A stretch of 64,000 nucleotides of DNA from the NCBI RefSeq assembly GCF_014649015.1, contig NZ_BMSF01000013.1, positions 167,632-231,631 of the forward strand, written 5' to 3'. Both the position numbers and the translations under genes were made by a program. This document shows positions 25,793 to 34,577 of the stretch, one piece after another. Within the stretch, counting starts at the first letter, position 1, and every line of letters starts with the position of its first letter. This stretch comes from Streptomyces narbonensis. GTDB taxonomy: Bacteria; Actinomycetota; Actinomycetes; Streptomycetales; Streptomycetaceae. The notes below the pieces were generated by a model that was not told where the DNA came from, ran no database searches, and saw only the letters and a program-made list of their open reading frames with translations.

Positions 25793-27952
25793 TCACGGCA
25801 CCATGCCGAGCGCCCTCTTCAGGAAGTCCACCTGGAGCAGGAGCAGGTTCTCCGCCACCTGCTCCTGCGGTGTCATGTGCGTGACCCCGGACAGCGGCAG
25901 CACCTCGTGCGGCCGGCCCGCCGCGAGCAGCGCCGAGGAGAGCCGCAACGCGTGCGCGAACACCACGTTGTCGTCGGCGAGACCGTGGACGACCATCATC
26001 GGACGCGCCGGCTCCTCCGGCTCCGTCAGGCCGTCGTCGCCGAGCAGCGACTGCGCCGCGTACACCTCCGGATCGTCCTGCGGAGTGCCGAGGTACCGCT
26101 CCGTGTAGTGCGTGTCGTACAGCCGCCAGTCCGTCACCGGCGCCCCGGCGACCGCCGCGTGGAAGACGTCCGGCCGCTGGAGCACCGCCCGGGCGGCGAG
26201 GTAGCCGCCGTAGGACCAGCCGCGGATCGCCACCCGGTCCAGGTCCAGCGGGAATTGCCCGGCCAGCGCGTGCAGCGCCTCCACCTGGTCGTCGAGCGTC
26301 GGCGACAGGTCGCGCAGGAGCGCCTTCTCCCAGGCGGGGGAGCGGCCGGGCATCCCGCGCCCGTCCGCCACGATCACCGCGAAGCCCTGGTCGGCGAACC
26401 ACTGGGACGTCAGATGGGCCTGCTGCGCGGCGAGCACGCGCTGCCCGTGCGGACCGCCGTACGGATCGAGCAGCACCGGAAGCGGCCCGTCCCCCTCCGC
26501 GTACCCCGTGGGCAGCAGCACCGCGCACGGGATCCGCCGGGCACCCGCCTCCATCAGCCGCACCCGGGCGGAGATCACGGGCTCCTGCGCGTACGAGCCC
26601 ACCACGGCGACTTCCTCGCCGTCCCGCAGCACCCGCGCCACGCTCCCGGGCGCGTCCGGCCGCGCCGAGACCAGCACCGTCACCGGACCCGAACGCACCG
26701 CCCGGTGCACCCCGGCACCCTCGGAGAGCCGCTCCACGCCCCCGTCGGTCACCCGGTACACATGGATCTCGCCCGTCTCCGGCGCCTCCGCCGTCGCACC
26801 CGCCGAAGCCGATACGAGGACCTCGTCCTCCCCGAAGCCGAGCACCGCCCTGACGTGCAGCGTCCCGTCCGTGAGGAGCCGCTCCCCGACGGCGAGGGCC
26901 CGCGCCCCGCTCTCGTCCGTGACCCGGACGAGCCGCCCGTCCGGAGCCCATGCAGGGACCCCGGGCAGCAGTTCCAGCCACGCCGGGTCCTTCTCCGCCC
27001 GCACGGTCGAGGTCTCCCCGGACTCCGTGTCCACCGCCAGGTTCCGCTGGGACCGCTGGTCCCGCGCCTGGACGAGGAGCAGCGGAGCCCCGGCCGCCGA
27101 CCAGTGCACGCGCGCGAGGTACGGATACCGCTCCCGGTCCCACGTCACCTCCGTACGCGCCCCGTCGAGACCGACGAGGAAGAGCCGCACCTCGGCGTTG
27201 TCCGTCCCCGTCCCCGGGTACGCGACCTCCTGCGGAGCCCGCTCCGGGTGCGCCGGGTCGGCGATCCACCAGCGGCGTACGGCCCGGTCGTCCGCGCGGG
27301 CGACGAGCAGCCGGTCCGAGTCGGGGGACCACCAGAAACCGCGGTCCCTTCCCATCTCCTCCGATGCGATGAATTCGGCCAATCCGTAGGAGACGTGCCC
27401 GTCTTCCGGAACGGCGAGCTCCCGATCAGCGGAACCATCCGCTCCGACCACCCGCAGCGCACCCTCCGCCACGTACGCGACGAGCCGCCCGTCCGGCGAG
27501 GGACGGGGGTCGATCACCGGCCCCGGCACCGGAAGCTCCCGCGCCGTCCCCGCCCGCAGCTCCGCCGTGAAGAGCCGCCCCGACAGGGCGAACGCCGCCA
27601 GTTCCACGGCCGCGTCCACCGCGTACGTCACGATCCCGCCCGAGCCCTCACGGCTCCGCTCCCGCCGAGCCCGCTCCTCCGGAGACAGCTCCTCCGCCGC
27701 TCCCGCGAGCAGCGTCCCGGGATCGGCGGCCACCCGCTCCACCGGCGCGCCGTCCGGAGGAAGGTCCAGAACCCACAGCTTGTGCGAGCGGTCGGCCCCG
27801 GAGGCGGATCTCACGAACACCACGCGCGCCCCGTCGGGGGAGACCGAGAAACCGCGCGGAACACCCAGCGTGAAGCGCTGGGTCCGGGCCTGCTGGCGGG
27901 GGAAGGAGAGCGCGGCCCGGGGTGCGGCCGGCTGCTGTCGAGGCGAGGTCAT
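25793..27952 (-). CDS. S9 family prolyl oligopeptidase / dipeptidyl aminopeptidase
   Basis: 719 aa from ATG 27952 (MTSPRQQPAAP), preferred over an upstream extension of 21 residues without ribosome signal; the site at 27952 is also weak. There is no signal peptide, so it is probably cytoplasmic. The N-terminal half is a beta-propeller typical of DPP-IV-type enzymes, with the DPP-IV-like motif EFIASEEMGRDRGFWWSPD near residue 190. The C-terminal alpha/beta-hydrolase has nucleophile GWSYGG (Ser near 579), Asp in LADDN (near 657) and His in GVTHMT (near 691). It cleaves short peptides, probably after Pro or Ala. Its place beside two peptide importers suggests, by inference, degradation of imported peptides. 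Confidence 0.92.
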   Translation of the reverse strand: MTSPRQQPAAPRAALSFPRQQARTQRFTLGVPRGFSVSPDGARVVFVRSASGADRSHKLWVLDLPPDGAPVERVAADPGTLLAGAAEELSPEERARRERSREGSGGIVTYAVDAAVELAAFALSGRLFTAELRAGTARELPVPGPVIDPRPSPDGRLVAYVAEGALRVVGADGSADRELAVPEDGHVSYGLAEFIASEEMGRDRGFWWSPDSDRLLVARADDRAVRRWWIADPAHPERAPQEVAYPGTGTDNAEVRLFLVGLDGARTEVTWDRERYPYLARVHWSAAGAPLLLVQARDQRSQRNLAVDTESGETSTVRAEKDPAWLELLPGVPAWAPDGRLVRVTDESGARALAVGERLLTDGTLHVRAVLGFGEDEVLVSASAGATAEAPETGEIHVYRVTDGGVERLSEGAGVHRAVRSGPVTVLVSARPDAPGSVARVLRDGEEVAVVGSYAQEPVISARVRLMEAGARRIPCAVLLPTGYAEGDGPLPVLLDPYGGPHGQRVLAAQQAHLTSQWFADQGFAVIVADGRGMPGRSPAWEKALLRDLSPTLDDQVEALHALAGQFPLDLDRVAIRGWSYGGYLAARAVLQRPDVFHAAVAGAPVTDWRLYDTHYTERYLGTPQDDPEVYAAQSLLGDDGLTEPEEPARPMMVVHGLADDNVVFAHALRLSSALLAAGRPHEVLPLSGVTHMTPQEQVAENLLLLQVDFLKRALGMVP

Positions 27953-28121
27953 GCGGCTGAAACTAGCGCCGTGCGCCCCCCTCGTGCCCCTGTCCGCCGA
28001 TCGATGCGATGGCACGGATAGTTATGATCCGTAGCGCTAGGTGGGTATGTACCCGACTGGCACATGCTCATGGACCGAACCGTTCGAATATCCGACCGAA
28101 GAAGTGTGGAGGTGGACCGCC

Positions 28122-28316
28122 GTGGCACTCTCGATTTCGGTGGTGGTGCTGCTGGCGATCGTCGTCTTCCTGCTGATCCGGAAATCAGGACTGAAGGCAG
28201 GGCACGCGGCGATCTGCGCACTCCTCGGCTTCTATCTGGCGAGCTCCTCCATCGCCCCGTCCATCAGCACGCTCACGACGAACGTGGCGAGCATGATCGG
28301 CGGCCTGAAGTTCTGA
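28122..28316 (+). CDS. Small membrane protein (64 aa)
   Basis: 64 aa from GTG 28122, chosen because GGAGG lies 9 bases upstream; GTG 28041 or ATG 28047 would add up to 27 residues with no better site. Two hydrophobic segments: residues 2-22 (ALSISVVVLLAIVVFLLI) and about 31-50 (HAAICALLGFYLASSSI), joined by a basic turn (RKSGLKAGH). The C-terminus is Ser/Thr-rich. It looks like a small holin-like or accessory membrane protein, with no established function. It lies 36 bases upstream of mshB. Confidence 0.65.
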   Translation: MALSISVVVLLAIVVFLLIRKSGLKAGHAAICALLGFYLASSSIAPSISTLTTNVASMIGGLKF

Positions 28317-28352
28317 CCCCGTAGGTCGCGACGGGTCTCGTAGGCTGGGGCC

Positions 28353-29243
28353 ATGACCGATCTTCCCGCCCGTCGTCTGCTCCTCGTGCACGCGCACCCG
28401 GACGACGAGTCGATCAACAACGGCGCCACCATGGCCAGGTACGCGGCCGAGGGCGCCCTTGTCACGCTGGTCACCTGCACGCTCGGCGAGGAGGGCGAGG
28501 TCATCCCGCCCGCCCTCGCCCACCTGGCCCCCGACCGCGAGGACCGGCTCGGCCCCCACCGCGTCGGCGAACTCGCCGCCGCGATGAGCGAGCTGGGCGT
28601 CACCGACCACCGCTTCCTCGGTGGCCCCGGCCGCTTCCGCGACTCCGGAATGATGGGCGCCGAGCAGAACAAGCGCGAGAACGCGTTCTGGAACACGGAC
28701 GTCGACACCGCCGCCCCCCACCTCGTCGAGGTGATCCGCGAGACCCGCCCCCAGGTCCTCGTCACCTACGACCCCGACGGCGGCTACGGCCACCCCGACC
28801 ACATCCAGGCCCACCGGGTCGCCACCCGCGCCGCCGAACTCGCCGCCGACCCGGGCTACCGCCCCGACCTCGGACCCGCCCACACGATCGCCAAGATCTA
28901 CTGGAACCGCGTTCCCCGCCCCGTCGCCGAGGCCGGCTTCGCCCGCCTGCGCGCCGAGGGCTCCGCCTTCCCCGCCGTCGCCGAGATCGACGACGTGCCC
29001 GGAGTCGTCGACGAGGACCGGATCACCACCGAGATCGACGCCGGCCCGGAGCACACGGCCCGCAAGAGCGCGGCGATGGCCGCACACGCCACCCAAGTCG
29101 CGGTCGACGGCCCGTTCTTCGCGCTCTCCAACGACCTCGGTCAGCCGATCTTCACCACCGAGTACTACGAGCTCGTCCAGGGCACCCCGGGCGCCCCCGC
29201 CGGCGTCCGTGAGACGGACCTCTTCGCGGGGGTGACCGCGTGA
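28353..29243 (+). CDS. mshB: GlcNAc-Ins deacetylase of mycothiol biosynthesis
   Basis: 296 aa. It hydrolyses the N-acetyl group of GlcNAc-inositol to GlcN-inositol, the second unique step of mycothiol synthesis. LmbE-type zinc motif HAHPDDES (His15, Asp18) and HPDH (His147-His150) provide metal ligands and catalytic residues. TCTLGEEGEV and the TYDPDGGYGHPDH block are characteristic of MshB. ATG at 28353. It overlaps the following membrane-protein gene by 4 bases (GTGA). S. coelicolor MshB is SCO5126. Mca, the paralogous amidase, is less likely given length and synteny with Rv1170. Confidence 0.95.
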   Translation: MTDLPARRLLLVHAHPDDESINNGATMARYAAEGALVTLVTCTLGEEGEVIPPALAHLAPDREDRLGPHRVGELAAAMSELGVTDHRFLGGPGRFRDSGMMGAEQNKRENAFWNTDVDTAAPHLVEVIRETRPQVLVTYDPDGGYGHPDHIQAHRVATRAAELAADPGYRPDLGPAHTIAKIYWNRVPRPVAEAGFARLRAEGSAFPAVAEIDDVPGVVDEDRITTEIDAGPEHTARKSAAMAAHATQVAVDGPFFALSNDLGQPIFTTEYYELVQGTPGAPAGVRETDLFAGVTA

Positions 29244-29677
29244 GCGCCGCCTCCCGCGCCTCCCGGGCCTCCTCGGGCGGCTCCCCCCGGACTCCCGCCC
29301 CCGTTCCGGCGCCGGCCGCCCTCCCGACCTCCCGAGGCGCCCGATACGCCTGGTACGGCGCCCTGGTGGTCCTCGGGGCCCTCGTCGGCACCGCCGGAGG
29401 CCTCGTCCAGGCCGCGTGGTTCCCCGCGGGCCTGCTCCTCGCGCTCCTCGCCACCGCCGCCGTCTTCTACGGAGGGCTCCGCGCCACCGGCACCCAGGTC
29501 GGCGTCGTCGCCGCGGGCGTCGGCTGGCTCGTCGCCGTCATCGTGCTCAGCTTCGGACGCCCGGAGGGTGACGGGGTGTTCGGCGGAGGCGGCGGAGAGC
29601 TGCTGTTCCTCTTCGGCGGCATGGCGATCGCTGTGATCTGCGCCACGTTGTCCCGGCTCCCGCGACCGACCCCGTGA
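29240..29677 (+). CDS. Membrane protein translationally coupled to mshB
   Basis: 145 aa. The GTG at 29240 overlaps the mshB stop. An Ala/Ser/Pro-rich N-terminus of about 35 residues is followed by roughly four hydrophobic segments (AWYGALVVLGALVGTAGGLV, LLLALLATAAVFYGGL, GVVAAGVGWLVAVIVL, LLFLFGGMAIAVICA). It has the look of the actinobacterial DUF6113 family; Rv1171 occupies the same place in M. tuberculosis. No mycothiol role has been shown. Coupling with mshB suggests co-expression. Confidence 0.8.
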   Translation: MSAASRASRASSGGSPRTPAPVPAPAALPTSRGARYAWYGALVVLGALVGTAGGLVQAAWFPAGLLLALLATAAVFYGGLRATGTQVGVVAAGVGWLVAVIVLSFGRPEGDGVFGGGGGELLFLFGGMAIAVICATLSRLPRPTP

Positions 29678-29852
29678 ACAGGACGACTTGAGACCGCGGA
29701 CGCCCTGACTTCGGCCGGATTGCCCGTCGTCCGTCACCCAGGGGTCGGGTATGCGGCGGCGCTGCCCAGTATGGTGGTGCGCGCCGCCGAACCGCCCGGG
29801 TTACACGAGCATCTGCAAGAGCGGGCGGTGGAGCCAACCGGGAGATCCTGCT

Positions 29853-32069
29853 TTGAGTCGTGAAACTGGTCGAGAGACTGACAGTTCGTCCTCCGGCGCC
29901 CAGGGGCGCGGTGGAGCCGCGTACCCGTCGGGTACACCGCCGTACGGATCCCGCCAGTATCCGTCGCTCCACCCCTCGCAGGACGCGTCGGAGGACAGCC
30001 CCGCCGCGCCCGCGCCGCCGGAGGAGCCCAAGACCGAGACGACGCTGACGACCCGGATCCGGATCAACATCCCGGGTTCGCGTCCGATCCCGCCGGTCGT
30101 CGTCCGCAAGCCGGTCACCGAGGCGCCCGCGGCGGAGAAGGCACCGGAGCCCGTGGCCGCGCCCGTGCCCGTCGCCGAGCCGGTGCCGACGCCGACGCCC
30201 GAGCCGGTCGCCGCTCCGGAGCCGGTGAGCGCCGAGGAGGCGCCGAAGGGCAAGGAGACGAGCGACTGGTTCGCCCCGCGCAAGGCGTCCCCCGCCCCCG
30301 CGCCGGCCCCGGCCCCGCCCGCCGCCCCGGCGGCGACCCCCGGCCCGCTCACCCCGGCGCCGGAGGCCCCCGGCACGGGCTTCGCCGGCTCCGCCACCTC
30401 CGGTGTCCCGACGGTCGGCGCGACCCCGTCGAGCCGCCCGGTGACGGCGCACCCCGGCGCAGGCAACCCGCTGTACGAGAGCGGCACCCCGGTCGGCGGT
30501 ACGCCCAGGTACGAGGGAACGCCCGGCTACGACGGCCCGCCCACGGGCGGCATGCCGATCTACGACGGCACGCCCGCGGCCGGGACCCCGATGTACGACG
30601 GGACCCCGGCGGCGGGCACGCCCCTGTACGACGGGACGCCCTCGGGGGGCGCGCCCGCGTACGGCGGCCCGTCCGGCCCCACCACCGGCCCCGTCACCGG
30701 CACCGCCTCGCTGGGCGGCCCGGCGCCGACCCCGCCGGCCACGCCCTTCCCGGGCGCACCTCGCGTACCCGGGACGCCCGGAGTCCCCGGCGGCGCCCCG
30801 CGCATGTCGGACGACACGGCGATCCTGACCCCGCAGCCGCCCGCCCCGAACCCCGCCCAGGGGCCGAGGCAGGGGCCGGGGCAGCGCCCCGCGCCGGGAC
30901 CGATGCGCCCGCAGACCCCCGGCGGCCAGGGCATGGCACCCGGTCAGGGCGTGGCAGCCGACGGCGGTGGCCACGTGTCCGGCGACACCCTCACGAGCGG
31001 CATCCCGGTCGTCCCGCCGTCGGCGGCCCGCCCGAACCTCACGCCGCGCATCGAGGAGACCCCGGCCCCCGCGCCCGCCGCTCCCCGCCCCGCCCCCGCG
31101 CCGAGCCGCGCCCAGGCGAAGAAGGGCCGCTCCAAGCTGGTCCTCGCCGCCGTGGGCGTCGTCGGCCTCGCGGGCATCGCCTACGGCGCCGGACTGCTCC
31201 TCAACCACTCCGACGTCCCCAAGGGCACCACGGTGCTCGGCGTGGACATCGGCGGCGGCACGAAGGAGGAGGCCGTCAACAAGCTGGAGGCCACCCTCGG
31301 CAAGCGCGCCGCCGCGCCGCTCCAGCTCAGCGTCGGCGGCAAGAAGGTCCAGATGCCGCCCGAGAAGGCGGGCCTGGCCCTCGACAGCCAGGAGACCGTC
31401 CGCGCCGCCGCCGGCAGCGACTACAACCCGGTCTCCGTCATCGGCTCCCTCTTCGGCGAGCAGCGGGTCGCCAAGCCGGTCTTCCCGGTCGACGAGGAGA
31501 AGCTCGCCGTCGCCCTCCGGGACCTGGCGGGCGCCTCCGCCTCCGCGACCGAGGCGACGATCCGCTTCGCGCCGAACAAGGTCACCCCCATCGAGGGCAA
31601 GCCCGGCAACGGCATGGACATCCAGCGCTCGATGATCTCCGTGCGGGACGCCTTCCGCGCCCAGGTCGAGACGGGCCAGGGCAAGGTCGTCGAACTCCCC
31701 GTCACCTCGCTCAAGCCCTCGGTCTCGAAGGCCGAGCTGGACCGGGCGATGAGGGAGTTCGCCCAGCCGGCGATGTCCGACCGCATCACCATCAAGGCGG
31801 GCGGCAAGGAGATCCAGTTCGGCCCCGCGAGGTCGCTGCCGCAGATCCTCTCCATGAAGGCCATCGACGGCCGTCTGGTCGAGGTCTACGACAAGAAGGC
31901 GATCGAGCGGCTCCTCGACGGAGCCTTCGACGGCATCATGATCACCAAGGGCGACGGCACGAAGCACCAGGTCTCCGCCGACGACGTGGCCTTCGTGATG
32001 CGCGACGCCCTGCTGGGCAAGACGAAGGCCGAGCGCACGAAGACGATCGACCTGTCCGGCAACGGCTGA
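29853..32069 (+). CDS. Membrane-anchored protein with peptidoglycan-binding-like domains
   Basis: 738 aa from the TTG at 29853, which has GGGAG 8-9 bases upstream; reading from 29751 adds 34 implausible residues. Residues 1-430 are cytoplasmic low complexity: Pro/Ala/Glu-rich, then a Gly-Thr-Pro-Tyr-Asp repeat (see repeat entry). A single membrane helix lies at about 430-450 (LVLAAVGVVGLAGIAYGAGLLL). The extracellular part starts with SDVPKGTTVLGVDIGGGT, the PG_binding_4 domain found in VanW-like and L,D-transpeptidase proteins, probably two copies. No VanW or YkuD catalytic domain follows, so it is a binding or structural protein. Envelope function is inferred. Confidence 0.85.
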   Translation: MSRETGRETDSSSSGAQGRGGAAYPSGTPPYGSRQYPSLHPSQDASEDSPAAPAPPEEPKTETTLTTRIRINIPGSRPIPPVVVRKPVTEAPAAEKAPEPVAAPVPVAEPVPTPTPEPVAAPEPVSAEEAPKGKETSDWFAPRKASPAPAPAPAPPAAPAATPGPLTPAPEAPGTGFAGSATSGVPTVGATPSSRPVTAHPGAGNPLYESGTPVGGTPRYEGTPGYDGPPTGGMPIYDGTPAAGTPMYDGTPAAGTPLYDGTPSGGAPAYGGPSGPTTGPVTGTASLGGPAPTPPATPFPGAPRVPGTPGVPGGAPRMSDDTAILTPQPPAPNPAQGPRQGPGQRPAPGPMRPQTPGGQGMAPGQGVAADGGGHVSGDTLTSGIPVVPPSAARPNLTPRIEETPAPAPAAPRPAPAPSRAQAKKGRSKLVLAAVGVVGLAGIAYGAGLLLNHSDVPKGTTVLGVDIGGGTKEEAVNKLEATLGKRAAAPLQLSVGGKKVQMPPEKAGLALDSQETVRAAAGSDYNPVSVIGSLFGEQRVAKPVFPVDEEKLAVALRDLAGASASATEATIRFAPNKVTPIEGKPGNGMDIQRSMISVRDAFRAQVETGQGKVVELPVTSLKPSVSKAELDRAMREFAQPAMSDRITIKAGGKEIQFGPARSLPQILSMKAIDGRLVEVYDKKAIERLLDGAFDGIMITKGDGTKHQVSADDVAFVMRDALLGKTKAERTKTIDLSGNG
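30474..30680 (+). repeat. Coding tandem repeat (G-T-P-x-Y-D-G units)
   Basis: About seven units of 8-11 codons built on MYDGTPAAGTP, including adjacent near-exact copies (IYDGTPAAGTP, MYDGTPAAGTP, LYDGTPSGGAP), in the cytoplasmic region of the peptidoglycan-binding-domain protein. The length is likely to vary between strains. Confidence 0.8.
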
Positions 32070-32092
32070 CGCCACCGCGCGACCGTGTCACC

Positions 32093-32126
32093 ACACCCCC
32101 GTCCGACGACCGTCGGGCGGGGGTGT
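32093..32126. terminator. Bidirectional terminator
   Basis: 15-bp stem ACACCCCCGTCCGAC with one G-U pair (32093-32107 with 32112-32126), tetraloop GACC, between convergent genes. Confidence 0.8.
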
Positions 32127-32166
32127 CACGCATCCGGCCCGCCGGCGCGGGAGACGCCCGGCGTGA

Positions 32167-32391
32167 TCACCAGTCGCCCCCGTACCGCTGCTTCCTGGCC
32201 CGCAGCCAGGCCTGGATCTCCTGAGTCTCGGCGGGGGACGCCGAGCGGAGGTCGCCCGCGAGGACCGTCGCCACGAAGCGCGTGAACCGCACCCGCCGGT
32301 GCGCGCCGTCCACGCCGATGACCTTGCCGGGGCCGTAGACGTCGGTGCCCTTGTGGGCGACGAAGGCGCCGGGGCCGTGAGGGGTGTGCAT
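32167..32391 (-). CDS. Small conserved-looking hypothetical protein (74 aa)
   Basis: 74 aa. ATG at 32391 with AAAGG 6 bases upstream; a TTG two codons earlier is possible. The N-terminal half reads as a small beta-barrel (GAFVAHKGTDVYGPGKVIGV, then RRVRFTRFV), resembling SH3-like or CarD/KOW-type folds. A short helix ends QAWLRARKQRYGGDW. A nucleic-acid-binding role is conceivable but unsupported. No operon partner. Confidence 0.6.
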   Translation of the reverse strand: MHTPHGPGAFVAHKGTDVYGPGKVIGVDGAHRRVRFTRFVATVLAGDLRSASPAETQEIQAWLRARKQRYGGDW

Positions 32392-32503
32392 CGCCAACCT
32401 TTCGCTCTGTGTGTGGTGTCGGTCACACAGCGGAGTGGATCACGTTAACCCCGACGGGGGGCCACACGCGACGACGCGACCGGCACGCAGGGAGGTGGCG
32501 GTG

Positions 32504-32866
32504 TCAGCCCGCGACGACGACGGCGGAGAGGGCGAGCGCGCCGGGCAGGGCCTGGGCGAAGAGGATGCGGCGGTTGGCGGTGGCGGCGCCGTAGATGCCC
32601 GCGATGACGACGCAGGACAGGAAGAAGATCTTGACGCGGTAGCCGGTGGGGTCGTCGGCGATGAGCCCCCAGACGAGCCCGGCGGCGAGAAAGCCGTTGT
32701 AGAGACCCTGGTTGGCGGCCATGGGGGCGGTGGCGCGGGCCATCTCGGCATCGAAGCCGGAGAAGCCGCGCCCGGTCTCCTTCTCCCAAAGGAACATCTC
32801 CATCACCAGGATGTAGAGGTGGAGGAGGGCGATCAGAGCGACGAGGATGTCGGCGGTCAGTTCCAT
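32504..32866 (-). CDS. DUF1304 family membrane protein
   Basis: 120 aa, the family's usual length, with about four membrane helices. Family signature residues are seen in LHLYILVMEMFLWEK and ANQGLYNGFLAAGL. ATG at 32866. The function of DUF1304 is unknown. It stands alone between an 84-base-plus upstream gap and the kinase pair's 3' end. Confidence 0.9.
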   Translation of the reverse strand: MELTADILVALIALLHLYILVMEMFLWEKETGRGFSGFDAEMARATAPMAANQGLYNGFLAAGLVWGLIADDPTGYRVKIFFLSCVVIAGIYGAATANRRILFAQALPGALALSAVVVAG

Positions 32867-32902
32867 GGGCGCATTGTGTCGCGGGAACGGCGGGCGGCGG
32901 CG

Positions 32903-32980
32903 CGCGACGCGGAGGCGGGGCGAGGCGACCCGCGACGCGGTGGCGGAGAAGACGGCCCGCGACGCGGTGGCGGGAGACGC
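32903..32980. repeat. Three imperfect copies of a GCGACGCGG-GGCGG unit
   Basis: CGCGACGCGG(A/T)GGCGG recurs three times at 25-30-bp spacing between the DUF1304 gene start and the kinase gene stop. No function is evident. Confidence 0.6.
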
Positions 32981-33005
32981 CCGCCCTGGCCGCCCCGCCC
33001 GGCGC

Positions 33006-34577
33006 TCACGCGTTCGGCATCGCCGTGAAGGCTGCCCGGGCGATCGTCCGTGCCTCCTGTTCGCACGTGTCGGCCGGGTGGCGCTCGCCGCCCAGGACCA
33101 CGGCCACGATCAGGTTCCCCTTGCGGGCGTTGAGCACGCAGTTCGTGTCGCTGCTGCTCGGGCCGCTCCAGAAGGCCTCGTCGGCGAAGGGGAGGCTCGT
33201 CTCGCGTCCGCCCTCCGCGTCGTCCGCGAACTCGTCCTCCTGGCGTTCCGTCGCGTTCTCGTCCGTGCCCGCGCTGCGGCGCAGTTCCCAGCGGATCATG
33301 GCGTGGGAGTAGAAGCTCCAGCCGTCCCGCTGGGTCTCGTCCTTGTCGTTCCAGGAGCAGCTGGTCGTCGCCGAGTCCGAGTACTCGGTGTACGTGTCCC
33401 GGGTCGGGTTCCGTCCCGGGAGCGCGATCTTCGGGGCGACCTCCGCGCAGACCGGCATGGCCAGGTAGGCGTCCGGGGGGCCGGTCACCAGCTCGCTGTC
33501 CTTCAGGGACCACCACGCGCCGGCGCCGAGGACGCACAGGGCGACTGCTGCGGCCACGGCGATCGGGCCCCGGCGGCGCCGCCCGGGCGCGGTGGGGGTG
33601 ACGCGGGTGACGACCGCCGTCGGGGTCGCGGCCCTGCCCCTGCCGGGCGGGACGACCACCGTGCGTTCGGGGTCGTCTCCGTGGCCGGCCAGCAGGTGGT
33701 CGACGGAGCGCTGCTGGTCGTCGATCATCGCGTGGACGGCGGGCGGCCACGGCCGGGTGGTCGGGGCCGCCGGGCCGAGCGCGGCGAGGAGTTCGGCGGG
33801 GGCGGGGCGGGCCGTCGGATCCTTGGAAAGGCACCGGGCCAGCAGGCCGACCAGTTCCGGCGGTACGGCGGCGAGGTCGGGTTCCGTGTGGACGACGTTG
33901 TAGAGGGCCTGGAGGGTCGAGGGGGCCGCGAACGGGCTCGTACCCGTCGCCGCGAGAGCCAGCACCGAGCCGAGCGAGAACACGTCGCTCGCCGGGGTGA
34001 GCTCCTTCCCCTCGGCCTGCTCGGGCGACATGAAGGCGGGGGAGCCCACCACCAGGCCGGTACCCGTGAGCTCGGTGACGTTCCCCGCCTCGGCGATCCG
34101 GGCGATCCCGAAGTCGATGACCCGGGCGCCGTCCCCCGAGAGCAGGACGTTCTCCGGCTTCAGGTCGCGGTGGACGACCCCGGCCCGGTGGATCTCGTCC
34201 AGGGCCGTCGCGAGCTGAACGGCGAGGCGCCGCACCGTCTCGACGGGCAGGCTGCCGGACCGTTCCACCGCGGCCCCGAGCGAGGGTCCGGCGACGAAGA
34301 CGGAGGCGAGCCAGGGGACGGGCGCGTCGGCGTCGGCGGCCAGCACGGCCGCCGTACAGGCGCCGGACACCTTCCGCGAGGCGTCGACCTCGCGCCGGAA
34401 CCGGGCGCGGAAGCCCTCGTCGTGGGCGAACCGGGCGTGCACCTGCTTCACGGCGGCGAGCCGCCCGTCGGGCGCGGCGCCGAGGTAGACGCGGCCCATG
34501 CCGCCCCGGCCGAGTTCGGCGAGGAGCCGGTAGGGACCGGCCTCGCGGGGGTCGGTGGAGCTCAGTCGCCTGGTCAC
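33006..34577 (-). CDS. Transmembrane Ser/Thr protein kinase (second of a tandem pair)
   Basis: 523 aa. The GTG at 34577 overlaps the upstream kinase stop by 4 bases. Hanks-type kinase at about residues 15-275: glycine loop LGRGGMGRVYLG, Lys in AAVKQVH, catalytic HRDLKPENV, DFG as DFGIAR, activation loop ending GSPAFMSPEQ. A linker rich in Pro and Arg leads to one membrane helix near 342-360 (AVAAAVALCVLGAGAWW). The extracellular domain of about 150 residues has four Cys in PVCAE, SCSWND, NCVLNARKGN and DTCEQ, shared with the paired kinase. The sensor ligand is unknown; no PASTA repeats. Confidence 0.93.
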   Translation of the reverse strand: MTRRLSSTDPREAGPYRLLAELGRGGMGRVYLGAAPDGRLAAVKQVHARFAHDEGFRARFRREVDASRKVSGACTAAVLAADADAPVPWLASVFVAGPSLGAAVERSGSLPVETVRRLAVQLATALDEIHRAGVVHRDLKPENVLLSGDGARVIDFGIARIAEAGNVTELTGTGLVVGSPAFMSPEQAEGKELTPASDVFSLGSVLALAATGTSPFAAPSTLQALYNVVHTEPDLAAVPPELVGLLARCLSKDPTARPAPAELLAALGPAAPTTRPWPPAVHAMIDDQQRSVDHLLAGHGDDPERTVVVPPGRGRAATPTAVVTRVTPTAPGRRRRGPIAVAAAVALCVLGAGAWWSLKDSELVTGPPDAYLAMPVCAEVAPKIALPGRNPTRDTYTEYSDSATTSCSWNDKDETQRDGWSFYSHAMIRWELRRSAGTDENATERQEDEFADDAEGGRETSLPFADEAFWSGPSSSDTNCVLNARKGNLIVAVVLGGERHPADTCEQEARTIARAAFTAMPNA

